The notes: generated from the sequence alone by a model not told the origin. A stretch of DNA of 64,000 nucleotides from Nostoc linckia NIES-25 (GCF_002368035.1 NZ_AP018222.1:2768534-2832533), one strand, 5' to 3'; numbered from the stretch's first letter, positions 23,461 to 32,994 are shown. Program-made: numbers and translations.

Positions 23461-24130
23461 GTATAGAGGAGACAGTGACGGGTACGTAGCGGTCTCCCCA
23501 AGTGCAGACGTGTCAACTTAAGCTCAAACACTCAATTTACTGTGGTTTTAGATCCCCCAACCCCCCTTTTTAAAGGGGCAAAAGACTCTAGTTCCCCCCT
23601 TTTTAAGGGGGGTTAGGGGGGATAGAAAATCTAAGTAGAAGGACTAAATTAAACCTAACTTGAGATTACCGGGTTTCGACTTCCTTCTCTACGAGAGGCT
23701 GCGCCAACGACTCCGCTCAGGGCAAGTCGCTCAACCCTCGTCTTCTCAAAGGTCGAGCATTGAGCGCAGTCGAAATGCGTCTTCTAAATAATTGTGTCCA
23801 CTTACTTAGTTAGTGGATTGAAAAATTTTGAAATGCTTATCACACTAGTCTTTTGCGTTAATGCGAGTAAAACTATCGTTTAATGGCAAAAACTATACCT
23901 AGTAATTATACAAATTTTTTTGGGGCTTTACAGGACGATACTATAAATTTACAATCTGGGTAGTTAATAGAAAGATTTTGTAAACTTTAGGTCTTCAGTT
24001 TTTTTCTACTTGTGCTTTTGTGTATATTACTACTCAGTAGCGAAGACAAAAACATTAAAACTCCCATAAAAATTATGTCTATGCCTACGCTATTAATGCA
24101 AAAATTCCTGTTGTAGATAATTTAGCTATT
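23461..24130. other. Repeat-rich gap
   Basis: No gene is supported. It holds a copy of the GTGTCAACTTAAGCTCAAAC end (23513-23534) that also occurs inside the nested element at 42252-42642. It also has the CCCCCAACCCCCC/GGGGGGTTAGGGGG hairpin (about 23553-23622) and a TCTACGAGAGGCTGCGCCAA repeat near 23687-23770. Confidence 0.6.
23553..23622. repeat. CCCCC-T5-AAGGGGG palindromic repeat
   Basis: GATCCCCCAACCCCCC with TTTTTAAAGGGG on the left is complementary to CCCCCCTTTTTAAGGGG and GGTTAGGGGGGAT on the right. It is the same family as the sequence interrupted by a MITE at 47671-47879. Confidence 0.75.
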
Positions 24131-24778
24131 GTGATTTATTCTTATTCCCTTGATTGCTCGCAACAGCCTTCACATCCCTCAACTGTAAGCTTTGCAAAAA
24201 GATTAATTGATATTATTGGAGCCATTATCGGGCTGATTGTTACATTTTTGGTCGCGATTCCTGTAGCAATTGTTACTTTGATTTACGATCCAAATCCAAT
24301 ATTTTATTCTCAAATTCGCTGCGGTTTGAATGGAAAACCCTTCCGAATATGGAAATTCCGTTCTATGGTTATGGATGCCGATAAACTCAAGCATTTAGTT
24401 GATAACCAAGCCAAAGGTCACATTTTTAAATCTGTTGACGATCCTCGAATTACTCCTGTGGGCAAATTTTTGCGGCGTACTAGCTTAGACGAATTCCCAC
24501 AGTTTTGGAATGTTTTGCTAGGCGACATGAGTTTAGTTGGCACTCGTCCACCCACCCTTGATGAAGTCAAGAATTACGACCCACATCATTGGGATAGGTT
24601 GCGAGTCAAACCAGGCATTACTGGAGAATGGCAAGCTAATGGTCGTTCGAGTATTACAGATTTTGAAACCATCGTCAAGATGGATATCGATTATCAACGT
24701 AAGTGGTCTGTAACTTACGACTTGAGTCTAATTATGAAAACAATCTGGGTAGTTTTGAAAAAGAGTGGTGCTTATTAA
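24131..24778 (+). CDS. Bacterial sugar transferase (polyprenyl-phosphate hexose-1-P transferase type)
   Basis: The protein has one N-terminal membrane helix (IIGAIIGLIVTFLVAIPVAI) followed by the catalytic domain of the WcaJ/RfbP/EpsL family: KPFRIWKFRSMVMDAD, RRTSLDEFPQFWNVLLGDMS, LVGTRPPTLDE and RVKPGITGEWQANGRS. It lacks the extra N-terminal helices of full-length WcaJ. The enzyme would load the first sugar onto the lipid carrier for exopolysaccharide. The GTG at 24131 is used, but the frame is open further upstream without an ATG, so the start is uncertain. Confidence 0.88.
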   Translation: MIYSYSLDCSQQPSHPSTVSFAKRLIDIIGAIIGLIVTFLVAIPVAIVTLIYDPNPIFYSQIRCGLNGKPFRIWKFRSMVMDADKLKHLVDNQAKGHIFKSVDDPRITPVGKFLRRTSLDEFPQFWNVLLGDMSLVGTRPPTLDEVKNYDPHHWDRLRVKPGITGEWQANGRSSITDFETIVKMDIDYQRKWSVTYDLSLIMKTIWVVLKKSGAY

Positions 24779-24839
24779 ATTTGTCATTAGTCATTGGTTT
24801 TTCTCCCCATCTCCCCATCTCCTCATCTCCACATCTCCC

Positions 24840-25676
24840 TCATCCCTTAACCCCGCTACCAGTTTCCGTGGGGACAATGTAACGTTGTACAAATAAAAAT
24901 AGTAATAATACTGGGGCGATCGCAATTACAGAACCAGCCGCTACCAAGCGCCAATCAAGGGAAAATGTACCTGCTAGCTTGGCGACTCCTAAGGGAAGGG
25001 TGTATAAATTTTCATCTTGGATGACAATTAAAGGCCATAAAAAGTCACTCCAAGCACCAATAAATACAAAAATTGCTAAAGTTACTAATGCTGGGCGAAT
25101 TGCTGGTAACATCACATACCACCACAAACCCAACTCCGAGCTGCCATCCATACGGGCGGCTTCTTCTATTTCTTTGGGAACGCTCATAAAAGCTTGGCGC
25201 AACAAAAAAATCCCAAATGCAGAAGCTAAGCTCGGAAAAATCATCCCTAAATAAGTATTTCTCAAACCCAACTGGACTGTCAAAATATAAAGAGGAATCA
25301 TTACGATTTGGAAGGGAATCATAATCGTAGAGACGACGGCGACAAAAATCCAGTCTCGCCCCACAAATGACAACCTTGCCAAGGGATAGGCAGCTAAAGC
25401 GCAAAATAGTAGATTCAAGCCAACAGTCAGAACTGACACCAAGGTGCTGTTATATAAATATTGACCGAAGGGTAAAGATTGCCAAACACGAGAAAAGTTA
25501 TCTAGTGTAGGCGACGCAGGCAACAGCTGTGGCGGCGACTGTAAAATATTTTCTGTAGGTGATTTTAAGGCTGTACTGATTAGCCAGAGCAAAGGAAAGA
25601 GCATCACCAGTGCGATCGCTCCCAATAGCACATACATTAACAGAATTTGCGATCGTGATTTATTAGAGTTCAGCAT
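24840..25676 (-). CDS. Sugar ABC transporter permease (MalG/UgpE type)
   Basis: About 278 residues with six membrane helices and the cytoplasmic EAA loop EEAARMDGSSELGLWWYVML, where the permease contacts its ATPase. The MalG-type start LFPLLWLISTALKSPTE is clear. No partner permease, binding protein or ATPase lies nearby, so it is an orphan permease, as is frequent in cyanobacteria. The ATG at 25676 is preferred; the longer frame adds 26 unlikely residues. Confidence 0.9.
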   Translation of the reverse strand: MLNSNKSRSQILLMYVLLGAIALVMLFPLLWLISTALKSPTENILQSPPQLLPASPTLDNFSRVWQSLPFGQYLYNSTLVSVLTVGLNLLFCALAAYPLARLSFVGRDWIFVAVVSTIMIPFQIVMIPLYILTVQLGLRNTYLGMIFPSLASAFGIFLLRQAFMSVPKEIEEAARMDGSSELGLWWYVMLPAIRPALVTLAIFVFIGAWSDFLWPLIVIQDENLYTLPLGVAKLAGTFSLDWRLVAAGSVIAIAPVLLLFLFVQRYIVPTETGSGVKG

Positions 25677-25858
25677 TTGATTCGTAACTTTTTGAATTTT
25701 AAATATTTTGCACTTGCTCAAATATTTGGTGGATATTCGCCCATTTTCACCCACAGTTTACGCACACGAGTTAATTGCAGACGATTCATTTTTAAAGCAG
25801 AAATTGTTGCTCTCCCAACTTTTTAGTTCAACAGGAATGCAAACACTCACAATAGTTA

Positions 25859-26188
25859 CTATTTATTTTGAAAAATATTTAACGTATATCTAGCTCTATT
25901 TTTCAGAATATTTAATTGGTCAACTTGTGCCAATAATCTATTTAAAATCTCACTCTCTTCATTTGATAAATGATTTTCAAAATTTTTATTTAATAACTCT
26001 TGTAACTGTATCTGAGTTTTAGTAAATAAAGAACTTTCCGCTAAAGCTTGCAACTCATCTACGCTTAAACCAATCAATAATTCAGGATCTATAGATAAGT
26101 TTGCTAGCTTTTGATAAGTTTCTAAATTTAACACTACACCAACTTTTTCTCCCTGTGAATTAGTCACATATTGAATTGAGTCAGACAT
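25859..26188 (-). CDS. Phd/YefM-like antitoxin-type protein
   Basis: The 109-residue protein begins MSDSIQYVTNSQGEKVGVVL, the same strand-turn-strand start as the small protein at 2541, followed by a leucine-rich helical region (LSVDELQALAESSLFTKTQI). No toxin gene is adjacent on either side; the bases downstream are AT-rich without a clear frame. It may be an orphan antitoxin or a regulator. Family assignment is by pattern. Confidence 0.6.
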   Translation of the reverse strand: MSDSIQYVTNSQGEKVGVVLNLETYQKLANLSIDPELLIGLSVDELQALAESSLFTKTQIQLQELLNKNFENHLSNEESEILNRLLAQVDQLNILKNRARYTLNIFQNK

Positions 26189-26277
26189 GGCTTTAATGAT
26201 GATTTTGATTAATTTTATCGTAATTTCTCATCAAGAATCTGGATGAATAAAAATATAGAATTCAGTAAATGTAGTCA

Positions 26278-26412
26278 ATGACGTGGCAAAGCTAAAATGA
26301 TGTAATAAACGTAGGTTGGGTTGTAGCAACCCGCAGAGTACGAAGTGAAACCCAATACTCCGAAGGATGTTGGGTTTCTACACTAATGCAAGATTGTAGC
26401 CTTGCTACGCCA
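26278..26412. repeat. Composite palindromic repeat
   Basis: An outer degenerate palindrome (ACGTGGCAAAGCTAAAAT and TGTAGCCTTGCTACGC) is related to the element at 13364. It encloses a second repeat, GTAGGTTGGGTTGTAGCAAC to TGTTGGGTTTCTAC, which is itself palindromic. It fills the gap before the catalase-like gene. Confidence 0.55.
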
Positions 26413-26461
26413 ATCTACAATTCTGAATTCTGCTATATCATTCTAAAGTTTGAAATCAAAA

Positions 26462-27475
26462 TTATAGTGGTGAATCTCCAACCTCTGCATAAGGTTGTGG
26501 TTCCCGTAAGCGTTTGGCAATTTGTTCTCGCCGATACTTTGCAAGTTCGCTATAAAGCTTTTTGCGAGAAAGATTCACACTGCCAACAGGCTCATGTTCT
26601 AGGAGCGTATGCCAAGGGCTAAACATTATACCCTCATCTAAACGTTTGCGTTCCTCAAAGTCAAATTTCTGACTGGGAATGCGGACAGTTGCAACTTTAA
26701 TAAATGGTGAATCTGCTTCTTGCCATTCTTTAACGTGGTCTTCAATTGGCGTTTTTTCATCATCGACATAAAACTGAATCAGAAAGTCAAAATATGCTTC
26801 TCCGACAGTCAAATGATTGACTATTGCTTCCCGCAGGTAGTTTTCAGATTCGGGAAGTGTTTGTGGAGGTTGTTCGATTTGTTGAGATTTTACAGATAAT
26901 TTGACGATACGCTCACCAAACTTAAACGGTGCCATACTCCAATACTGAATCAAAAGTGGGTTGCCTACGTTCTTACTAGTAATTTTTTGTAACAAAGCAA
27001 AGGCGTAACCAAGTTCCTCTAACCGTTCTGGAGTAAGTTGTCCGCTACCTGCTTTAAAGATATCAGCGTAATCGCGAACGTCTTTGGTAAAGAAAGTAGG
27101 ATAACTGTTGAGGATAAAATCTTGAGTTTTTTCCTCATCATCCAGTATTTTTTGCCCCTCTACATTCATCACCTTGATGGCGATACCGCGAACATCAGGT
27201 TGGGTGTCGGAGCGAAATTTCCCGCGTTTTTCGGGCGCACCACCATTAGAGAAACGAATCCAAGCAGGATAGGTTTGGGGTGTTTTGAACAAACCTACTC
27301 TCAGTTCTTCAGGAAGATTGGGTTCAATAATAAACTCTCCCCAAAGCAGTCCGTGACTTTTGCTGTGAATTTGGCGCAGATCTGGGCCTGTTTGTTGTTG
27401 AGCTTGCAGGCTAGTTGCTACAATCTCGTCGATGGTGGCTGATTGGTCAGTGGTAGATGATACTGGATTACTCAT
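26462..27475 (-). CDS. Catalase-like heme protein (y4iL-type)
   Basis: The protein of about 337 residues has the catalase-like core seen in small atypical members: WIRFSNGGAPEKRGKFRSDT, QPDVRGIAIKVMNV and DFILNSYPTFFTKDVRDYAD. Near the end KKLYSELAKYRREQ could supply the proximal tyrosine, which is inference. True catalases are about 480 residues, so this is the shorter group with unclear activity, possibly peroxidase or lipid-hydroperoxide turnover. The ATG at 27475 (MSNPVSSTTD) is preferred over the upstream methionines. Confidence 0.75.
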   Translation of the reverse strand: MSNPVSSTTDQSATIDEIVATSLQAQQQTGPDLRQIHSKSHGLLWGEFIIEPNLPEELRVGLFKTPQTYPAWIRFSNGGAPEKRGKFRSDTQPDVRGIAIKVMNVEGQKILDDEEKTQDFILNSYPTFFTKDVRDYADIFKAGSGQLTPERLEELGYAFALLQKITSKNVGNPLLIQYWSMAPFKFGERIVKLSVKSQQIEQPPQTLPESENYLREAIVNHLTVGEAYFDFLIQFYVDDEKTPIEDHVKEWQEADSPFIKVATVRIPSQKFDFEERKRLDEGIMFSPWHTLLEHEPVGSVNLSRKKLYSELAKYRREQIAKRLREPQPYAEVGDSPL

Positions 27476-27514
27476 GAAAAATATTTGATGATGTTTCCTC
27501 ATCATCCTCAACCT

Positions 27515-28096
27515 TTAGTCTTGGGCAGTCAACCCAGTTTCAGTTAAGATATTTTTTAACGGTTTATCCCAAGGTTCGATAGGTAGCTGGGGTAAATATG
27601 CAAAATCAAATACAATTCCGATAGTGGGCTTCGTTAACCACTGTGGCGAACTGAGTAGGCGATCGTAATATCCTCCACCATAACCCAGGCGATATCCTTG
27701 ATAATCGCAAGCTACACTGGGGGTGAGGATCAAATCCACTTGTGTCGGGTCTAAAGTTGGTGCATCGGGATGGGGTTCGGCAATGCCATAAGCGCCACTT
27801 TGTACAGAATCATCAGTCTGCCAAATATGCCAAGAGAGGGATTGATTAACGCAGCGAGGAAATCCCCAACGGTATTTGGTGTTTGTAAATAATGGACTGA
27901 GGTCAGGTTCTTGACGAAAGCTAAAATAAGCGAGTATTGTTTTTGCTTGGTTAAACAAAGTAGAGTTTTGTAAATGAAAGCAAATGCGATCGCTTTTTTC
28001 TCTCCACTCCCGAACGGACATTGATTGACGTTTTTTGAGTAAAGTACGGCGTAATTGGGCTTTATTTAGTTGATGATTAACTGTGTCCACGTTCAA
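27515..28096 (-). CDS. 5-formyltetrahydrofolate cyclo-ligase
   Basis: The 193-residue protein has the family features: an N-terminal KAQLRRTLLKKR helix, ILAYFSFRQEPDLSPL, and the ATP-binding motif GYRLGYGGGYYDRLL. It converts 5-formyl-THF to 5,10-methenyl-THF using ATP, rescuing folate from a storage form. The frame starts with TTG (28096) or GTG six bases later. It lies 40 bases after the catalase-like gene start region on the same strand. Confidence 0.93.
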   Translation of the reverse strand: MNVDTVNHQLNKAQLRRTLLKKRQSMSVREWREKSDRICFHLQNSTLFNQAKTILAYFSFRQEPDLSPLFTNTKYRWGFPRCVNQSLSWHIWQTDDSVQSGAYGIAEPHPDAPTLDPTQVDLILTPSVACDYQGYRLGYGGGYYDRLLSSPQWLTKPTIGIVFDFAYLPQLPIEPWDKPLKNILTETGLTAQD

Positions 28097-28181
28097 AAAC
28101 TTTGAGCCTATTGCCTGTTCCCTGCCATATTAATTTTTGCTCAAAAAATCTCAGGTGGGCACTGCCCACCCTAATGTAAAA

Positions 28182-29126
28182 TTATGCAGCGTGTTGACGA
28201 TACCACTCAATGGTATTTTTTAGCCCTTGCTCAAAGCTAACACCAGCAGTGAAATTAAAAGCAACCTTGGCGCGTTCAGTATCTAAACGGCGTCTCGGCT
28301 GACCATTGGGCTTATCAGTTTGCCAAACAATCTCACCCTTAAACTCCATTAATTGAGAAATCAGAGTCACTAAATCAAGAATCGAAATTTCATCACCCGT
28401 TCCCAGATTAACTGGTTCTGATTCGTTGTAGAATTGAGTGCCCATAACAATTCCCCGCGCCGCATCCACAGAATAGAGAAACTCGCGAGTCGGACTACCA
28501 TCACCCCAAACAAACAGTTGCTTGTCTCCTTGAATTTGGGCTTCGTGAACCTTGCGAATTAAGGCCGGAATCACATGAGAACTTCCAGGATCGAAATTAT
28601 CTTCCGGGCCATACAAATTCACGGGTAGTAGGTAAATACCATTAAAGCCATACTGCTGGCGGTAAGCCTGTAATTGTACTAAAAGTGCTTTTTTGGCAAT
28701 TCCGTAAGGTGCGTTGGTTTCCTCTGGGTAGCCATTCCACAAGTCATCTTCTTTGAATGGCACCGGAGTAAATTTTGGATAGGCGCAGATAGTACCAACA
28801 CAAACGAATTTTTCTACTCCCGCTTGATATGCAGCGTGAATTAACTGGCTGCCCATAATCAAGTTATCGTAGAATAACTCTGCGGGTTTTTGCTGGTTAA
28901 GACCGATACCACCAACATGAGCTGCTAAATGGATAACGATGTCTTGTTGGTCAACTGCACGCTGGCAATTTTCCCAAACTCGCAAATCGCAATCACGCGA
29001 TCGCACTACTGTAATCTTCTCACTATCAGCACCTGCTTGAGACAGTTGATCTATCACCTGACGACCGAGAAACCCTGACCCACCAGTGACAAGAATGTGT
29101 TTATTTTTGAGTTCTAAGGCGGTCAT
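28182..29126 (-). CDS. fcl: GDP-L-fucose synthase
   Basis: An extended short-chain reductase of 314 residues with the NAD(P) loop VTGGSGFLGRQV, the catalytic serine region VGTICAYPKFTPVPFKEDDL and the Y-x-x-x-K pair YGIAKKALL. LLPVNLYGPEDNFDPGSSHV is typical of the GDP-fucose synthases. It converts GDP-4-keto-6-deoxymannose to GDP-L-fucose. A Shine-Dalgarno-like AGAGG precedes the ATG by eight bases. It lies 23 bases after gmd, which makes its substrate, so the two form an operon. Confidence 0.95.
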   Translation of the reverse strand: MTALELKNKHILVTGGSGFLGRQVIDQLSQAGADSEKITVVRSRDCDLRVWENCQRAVDQQDIVIHLAAHVGGIGLNQQKPAELFYDNLIMGSQLIHAAYQAGVEKFVCVGTICAYPKFTPVPFKEDDLWNGYPEETNAPYGIAKKALLVQLQAYRQQYGFNGIYLLPVNLYGPEDNFDPGSSHVIPALIRKVHEAQIQGDKQLFVWGDGSPTREFLYSVDAARGIVMGTQFYNESEPVNLGTGDEISILDLVTLISQLMEFKGEIVWQTDKPNGQPRRRLDTERAKVAFNFTAGVSFEQGLKNTIEWYRQHAA

Positions 29127-29149
29127 ATTTTTATCCTCTGTGGACTCAA

Positions 29150-30229
29150 TCAGAAGTGCAAAGCGCCAAGTTCTTGGCGAAGAGTAGCAACGTCATGGGG
29201 AAATTGCGAACCATTGCCGTTGGGTGAAGTGTAACCCAACGCTTGCAGGTCTGCTTCTACCATTAAGGAAACTAGTTGTTCAAAGGTTACTGATGGTGTC
29301 CAGCCTAATTTCTGCCGTGCTTTGCTCGAATCACCAATCAACAATTCTACCTCCGCAGGACGCAGATAGCGTTCGTCAAATTCGACATAATCTTGCCAAT
29401 TGAGATTGACGTAATTAAATGCCAATTCCAGAAATTCGCGCACTGAGTGAGTTTCACCAGTGGAAATCACATAGTCATCTGGTTGGTCTTTCTGCAACAT
29501 CAACCACATTGCTTTAACGTAATCTTTGGCATAACCCCAATCTCGCTTGGCGTCGAGATTTCCCATGTAAAGCTTTTTCTGCTTTTTGGCTACGATGTTG
29601 GCTACTGCCATCGTGATTTTACGGGTGACGAAGGTTTCACCACGACGGGGCGATTCGTGGTTAAAAAGTATGCCGTTACAAGCAAACAAGTTGTAAGATT
29701 CGCGATAGTTCACTGTTTGCCAGTGAGCGTATACTTTGGCGCAAGCATAAGGGCTGCGAGGATAAAATGGCGTGGTTTCGCTTTGGGGGATTGCTTGTAC
29801 TAATCCGTACATTTCTGAGGAACCCGCTTGGTAAAATCGCACTTGGATTCCGGTACGGTGCTGGTAATCTCGAATTGCTTCTAATAAACGCAGTGTCCCC
29901 ATTCCCACTGAATCTACAGTGTATTCTGGTGAGTCAAAGCTTACTCTAACATGGGATTGAGCGCCGAGGTTGTAAATTTCTACTGGCTGTACTTCTTCTA
30001 AGATGCGTCGCAGCGTTGTTCCATCGGTCAAATCTCCGTAGTGAAGAAATAACTGCACTCCTTCTTTATGTGGGTCTTCGTAGATGTGATCGATGCGATC
30101 TGTGTTGAAGGTGGATGTCCGGCGAATTATCCCATGAACTTCATAGCCTTGTTCTAGCAAGTATTCGCTCAGATATGAACCATCTTGACCGGTAATACCA
30201 GTAATTAACGCTCGTTTGTTTTGCGTCAT
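29150..30229 (-). CDS. gmd: GDP-mannose 4,6-dehydratase
   Basis: The protein has the nucleotide-binding start ALITGITGQDGSYLSEYLLE, the motif QAGSSEMYG, and the catalytic YACAKVYAHW region typical of Gmd. It makes GDP-4-keto-6-deoxy-D-mannose from GDP-mannose, the first step to GDP-fucose. The ATG at 30229 is preferred to the TTG two codons upstream. It is followed directly by fcl. The upstream region contains a candidate NtcA-type site. Confidence 0.96.
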   Translation of the reverse strand: MTQNKRALITGITGQDGSYLSEYLLEQGYEVHGIIRRTSTFNTDRIDHIYEDPHKEGVQLFLHYGDLTDGTTLRRILEEVQPVEIYNLGAQSHVRVSFDSPEYTVDSVGMGTLRLLEAIRDYQHRTGIQVRFYQAGSSEMYGLVQAIPQSETTPFYPRSPYACAKVYAHWQTVNYRESYNLFACNGILFNHESPRRGETFVTRKITMAVANIVAKKQKKLYMGNLDAKRDWGYAKDYVKAMWLMLQKDQPDDYVISTGETHSVREFLELAFNYVNLNWQDYVEFDERYLRPAEVELLIGDSSKARQKLGWTPSVTFEQLVSLMVEADLQALGYTSPNGNGSQFPHDVATLRQELGALHF

Positions 30230-30816
30230 GCTCAACTATCCCTTATTCTGTTTGATTAAAATGTTACAGCCGATCTGATACAACCTAGCAGGTAATTGCT
30301 GAATTGCCTAATAGTGAACCTACTAGTTCTAACGGATAGTGTAACTTTTAAGTAAATAAATTTACTTAAGAACAGATGACTTAAGAATAAATACTTAACT
30401 TCCTAAGTTCAAAATTTTTTAATAATTATTCGTAGCTATGTTACCATCTTTGATTTGTAAAAATTTTATAAATTAGCTGATTTTTGTGAAGAGTTAATAA
30501 AGTTACTTGAGTTCGATGAGCTTTTGCTTGCTAGCCTTCTGATGCTTGGAAAATACGATAACGGAATATTATATAGTAAACCTTTATACAAGATTCTTTA
30601 ATTTATAAAAGGCGGAGAAAACTTTTACTACTAATTTGTAACAAGAATGCGACAGATGTATAGGTATGGCTTACAAGTATATGCAGCTACAGCTAATTCA
30701 TTTGTTGCAAAGATTTTTGCAGGATTATTTAGCCAGTTTTGTGTAGGCGTTTATTTTAGACTAAAAATTAGTACTTAGGGGCATGGCTGCCCCCAGAATC
30801 AGCCCTAAGCAATTAC
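30230..30816. other. AT-rich upstream region of gmd
   Basis: No gene is supported over about 590 bases. It contains the GTAN8TAC palindrome at 30352-30365 and a fragment of the GAATGCGACAGATG repeat (about 30645), which also forms one end of the element at 40400-40500. Confidence 0.5.
30352..30365 (-). promoter_or_regulatory. Candidate NtcA-type site (GTAN8TAC) upstream of gmd
   Basis: GTAAATAAATTTAC fits GTAN8TAC and is nearly a full palindrome. It lies 123 bases upstream of the gmd start codon. A good -10 box 22 bases downstream is not obvious, and AT-rich DNA gives chance matches, so this is tentative. Confidence 0.3.
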
Positions 30817-31575
30817 TCAGTATGCCCCGTTATTTTTAGGCAAAATGACCACATCAACAGTTTTTAAGATGATCCATAAATCAAGCCAGAAATTCCTGAA
30901 TTTTACGTAATGCAGGTCGATTTGGACTCGCCGGGGGTAGGGAATGTCATTACGCCCAGACACCTGCCACAAACCAGTAATTCCTGGACGGATCGTTAAA
31001 ATCTCATCAATGTAACAACCGTATTTTGGGAGTTCTTCTGCTACTAATGGGCGAGGGCCGACTACACTCATATCCCCTTTTAAAACATTCCAAAATTGGG
31101 GAAATTCATCTAAGCTAGTAATTCGCAAAAATCGACCAATTTTAGTAATCCGTGGGTCTTGCTTGAGCTTAAAACTGCTCTCAAATTCTTGTCGCAACTG
31201 GGGCGATGTTTCCATCATTTGCACGAGGATTTCGTCCGCGTTGCTCACCATTGTTCGGAATTTAATACAGTTAAAAGCTTTGTAATTTTTCCCCACCCGT
31301 TCCTGAACATAAAAAATCGGGCCTTCTGAACTTAGAGCAATCAACAAGGCCAAGATTAAGTAGACAGGAAAGAATAAAATTAACACTGACAGCGAAAACA
31401 CTATATCGAATAATCGCTTGGCAAACTCTCCGTTTAAACCCTGAAAAGATAAACCTTTAGGTTTTACTTTAGGCGTCTTTGTTTTTTGACCGCGTTTTAG
31501 GAGAGTACGCCAAGATGCTCTAGTGTCTTGCCGTATACCTCGCTTGCCGGAGAGGAGTGAGCTCTGGGCAGTCAT
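30817..31575 (-). CDS. Bacterial sugar transferase (WcaJ/RfbP catalytic type)
   Basis: The protein has a basic N-terminus (about 45 residues), one strong hydrophobic segment (LFDIVFSLSVLILFFPVYLI), then KAFNCIKFRTMVSNADEI, RITSLDEFPQFWNVLKGDMS, VVGPRPLVAEEL and RPGITGLWQVSGRNDIPY. It is a lipid-linked hexose-1-phosphate transferase like the one at 24131 but of a distinct subgroup. AAGGAGT directly upstream of ATGATG points to the second ATG (31575) as start. It follows the GT4 gene on the same strand. Confidence 0.9.
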   Translation of the reverse strand: MTAQSSLLSGKRGIRQDTRASWRTLLKRGQKTKTPKVKPKGLSFQGLNGEFAKRLFDIVFSLSVLILFFPVYLILALLIALSSEGPIFYVQERVGKNYKAFNCIKFRTMVSNADEILVQMMETSPQLRQEFESSFKLKQDPRITKIGRFLRITSLDEFPQFWNVLKGDMSVVGPRPLVAEELPKYGCYIDEILTIRPGITGLWQVSGRNDIPYPRRVQIDLHYVKFRNFWLDLWIILKTVDVVILPKNNGAY

Positions 31576-31676
31576 CATACTCCTTAATAATCCACACCAC
31601 ACATAGTCCCAATCTTAAAGCCAAAATGAGATGCTTCTGGGGATAAATTGCCAAAAGCCTAAAAAAATAAGTCCAG

Positions 31677-32831
31677 TTAACCAAGACCATTATTCCCAAA
31701 AGGTCTTTTTTCGTTGCACTTGTTTACAAAATCTAGATAACGATCTGCAAAGACTTGCGGCGAAAACTGCGCGGCGTGCAATCGCATATACTCACAATTG
31801 AACGAACCCTGATATGCTTCAAATTTTTCTACTGCCTCCACTAAAGCTGCCTCTGTTTGTGTCTTGAAGAATATACCTGTCCCTGTATCCACACCAGAGC
31901 GAATATCTCGCACTGTTTCTAGAGCACCCCCAGCACCGTAGGCAATTACTGGCGTACCACAGGCTTGTGCCTCCACTAGGGCAATACCAAAATCTTCACA
32001 AGCTGCGTACACAAACGCCTTAGCGCTAGCCATATATTTTTTTACCACATTATCGGGTTGCCATCCCAGTATTTGTATATTTGAGTTTGCCATCTCGCGA
32101 ATCTTTTTCATTTCATCTCCTGTACCTATTACTACTAATGGTCGTTTTAGTTGATTAAAAGCTTTGACAATCAACGATACTTGCTTGTAACTCACTAACC
32201 GAGAAACTGTTAGGTAAAAATCGTCTTTTTCCTGAAAAAATGGAAATTCGTCAATATTGACCGGTGGGTAAATCACTGTTGCTTCTCGCCGATAGCAACG
32301 CCAAATGCGCTTGGCTGTGTGCTGCGAGTTAGCGATGAAGTAATCAACACGATTGGCACTCAATACATCCCACTGGCGCAAACGATGTAATAAATATCGA
32401 GTCACCCATCCGGGTAAACCATTACCGACCTTGCTTTGGCGCAGATAATCAAAGGTCAAGTCCCAAGCGTAGCGCATAGGGCTGTGACAGTAGCAAATAT
32501 GCAACTGATCTGGAGTGGTAAGGATTCCCTTGGCAACAGCGTGGGATGAAGACAGAATTACGTCATAGTGCCGCAAATCCAGTTGTTCAATCGCCAAAGG
32601 CCACAAAGGCAAATACTTTTGTATACCGTTCTGGGCATAGGGAAAGTGCTGAAGAAACGTCTTGCCAATTTGACGTTTGTATAAATAACTTTCAGGGTTG
32701 ATGGATTCAAAATCGATGAGGGCATACAAATCAGCATCAATGTGATTCAAAATTTCCCGTACAACGAGTTCTGAACCACCTGTGGCTTTGGGTGTCAACC
32801 ACTCATGAACCAGAGCATATTTCAAGGGCAC
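31677..32831 (-). CDS. GT4-family glycosyltransferase
   Basis: The 384-residue protein is a GT-B retaining glycosyltransferase: N-terminal VHEWLTPKATGGSELVVREI, the linker VDYFIANSQHTAKRI, and C-terminal LTVSRLVSYKQVSLIVKAF with EDFGIALVEAQACGTPVIAY containing the E-x7-E nucleotide-sugar motif. It would add a sugar to a lipid-linked chain. It lies upstream of a sugar transferase and near gmd-fcl, which suggests a shared exopolysaccharide. Donor and acceptor cannot be read. Confidence 0.9.
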   Translation of the reverse strand: MPLKYALVHEWLTPKATGGSELVVREILNHIDADLYALIDFESINPESYLYKRQIGKTFLQHFPYAQNGIQKYLPLWPLAIEQLDLRHYDVILSSSHAVAKGILTTPDQLHICYCHSPMRYAWDLTFDYLRQSKVGNGLPGWVTRYLLHRLRQWDVLSANRVDYFIANSQHTAKRIWRCYRREATVIYPPVNIDEFPFFQEKDDFYLTVSRLVSYKQVSLIVKAFNQLKRPLVVIGTGDEMKKIREMANSNIQILGWQPDNVVKKYMASAKAFVYAACEDFGIALVEAQACGTPVIAYGAGGALETVRDIRSGVDTGTGIFFKTQTEAALVEAVEKFEAYQGSFNCEYMRLHAAQFSPQVFADRYLDFVNKCNEKRPFGNNGLG

Positions 32832-32994
32832 AGCTAACTTGTAATGGATGGAAAATCGTTAGGCAACTTATGAGGTTAACTGAAAAGTTTCCCTTTGCGA
32901 TCAACTAATGGGAAGCGCCCCAGATTAAAGCCAAAGACGCGATCTTTCCCTCATAGGTTCCAGATGGATGCTGCAACCTGATAACCTCAAATTG

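Noticed and set aside
25045..25404. Second minus-strand frame inside the ABC permease
   Set aside because: It overlaps the permease in another frame and reads as arginine/cysteine-rich noise.
26386..26622. Plus-strand 78-residue frame
   Set aside because: Most of it is antisense to the catalase-like gene and the rest is repeat sequence.
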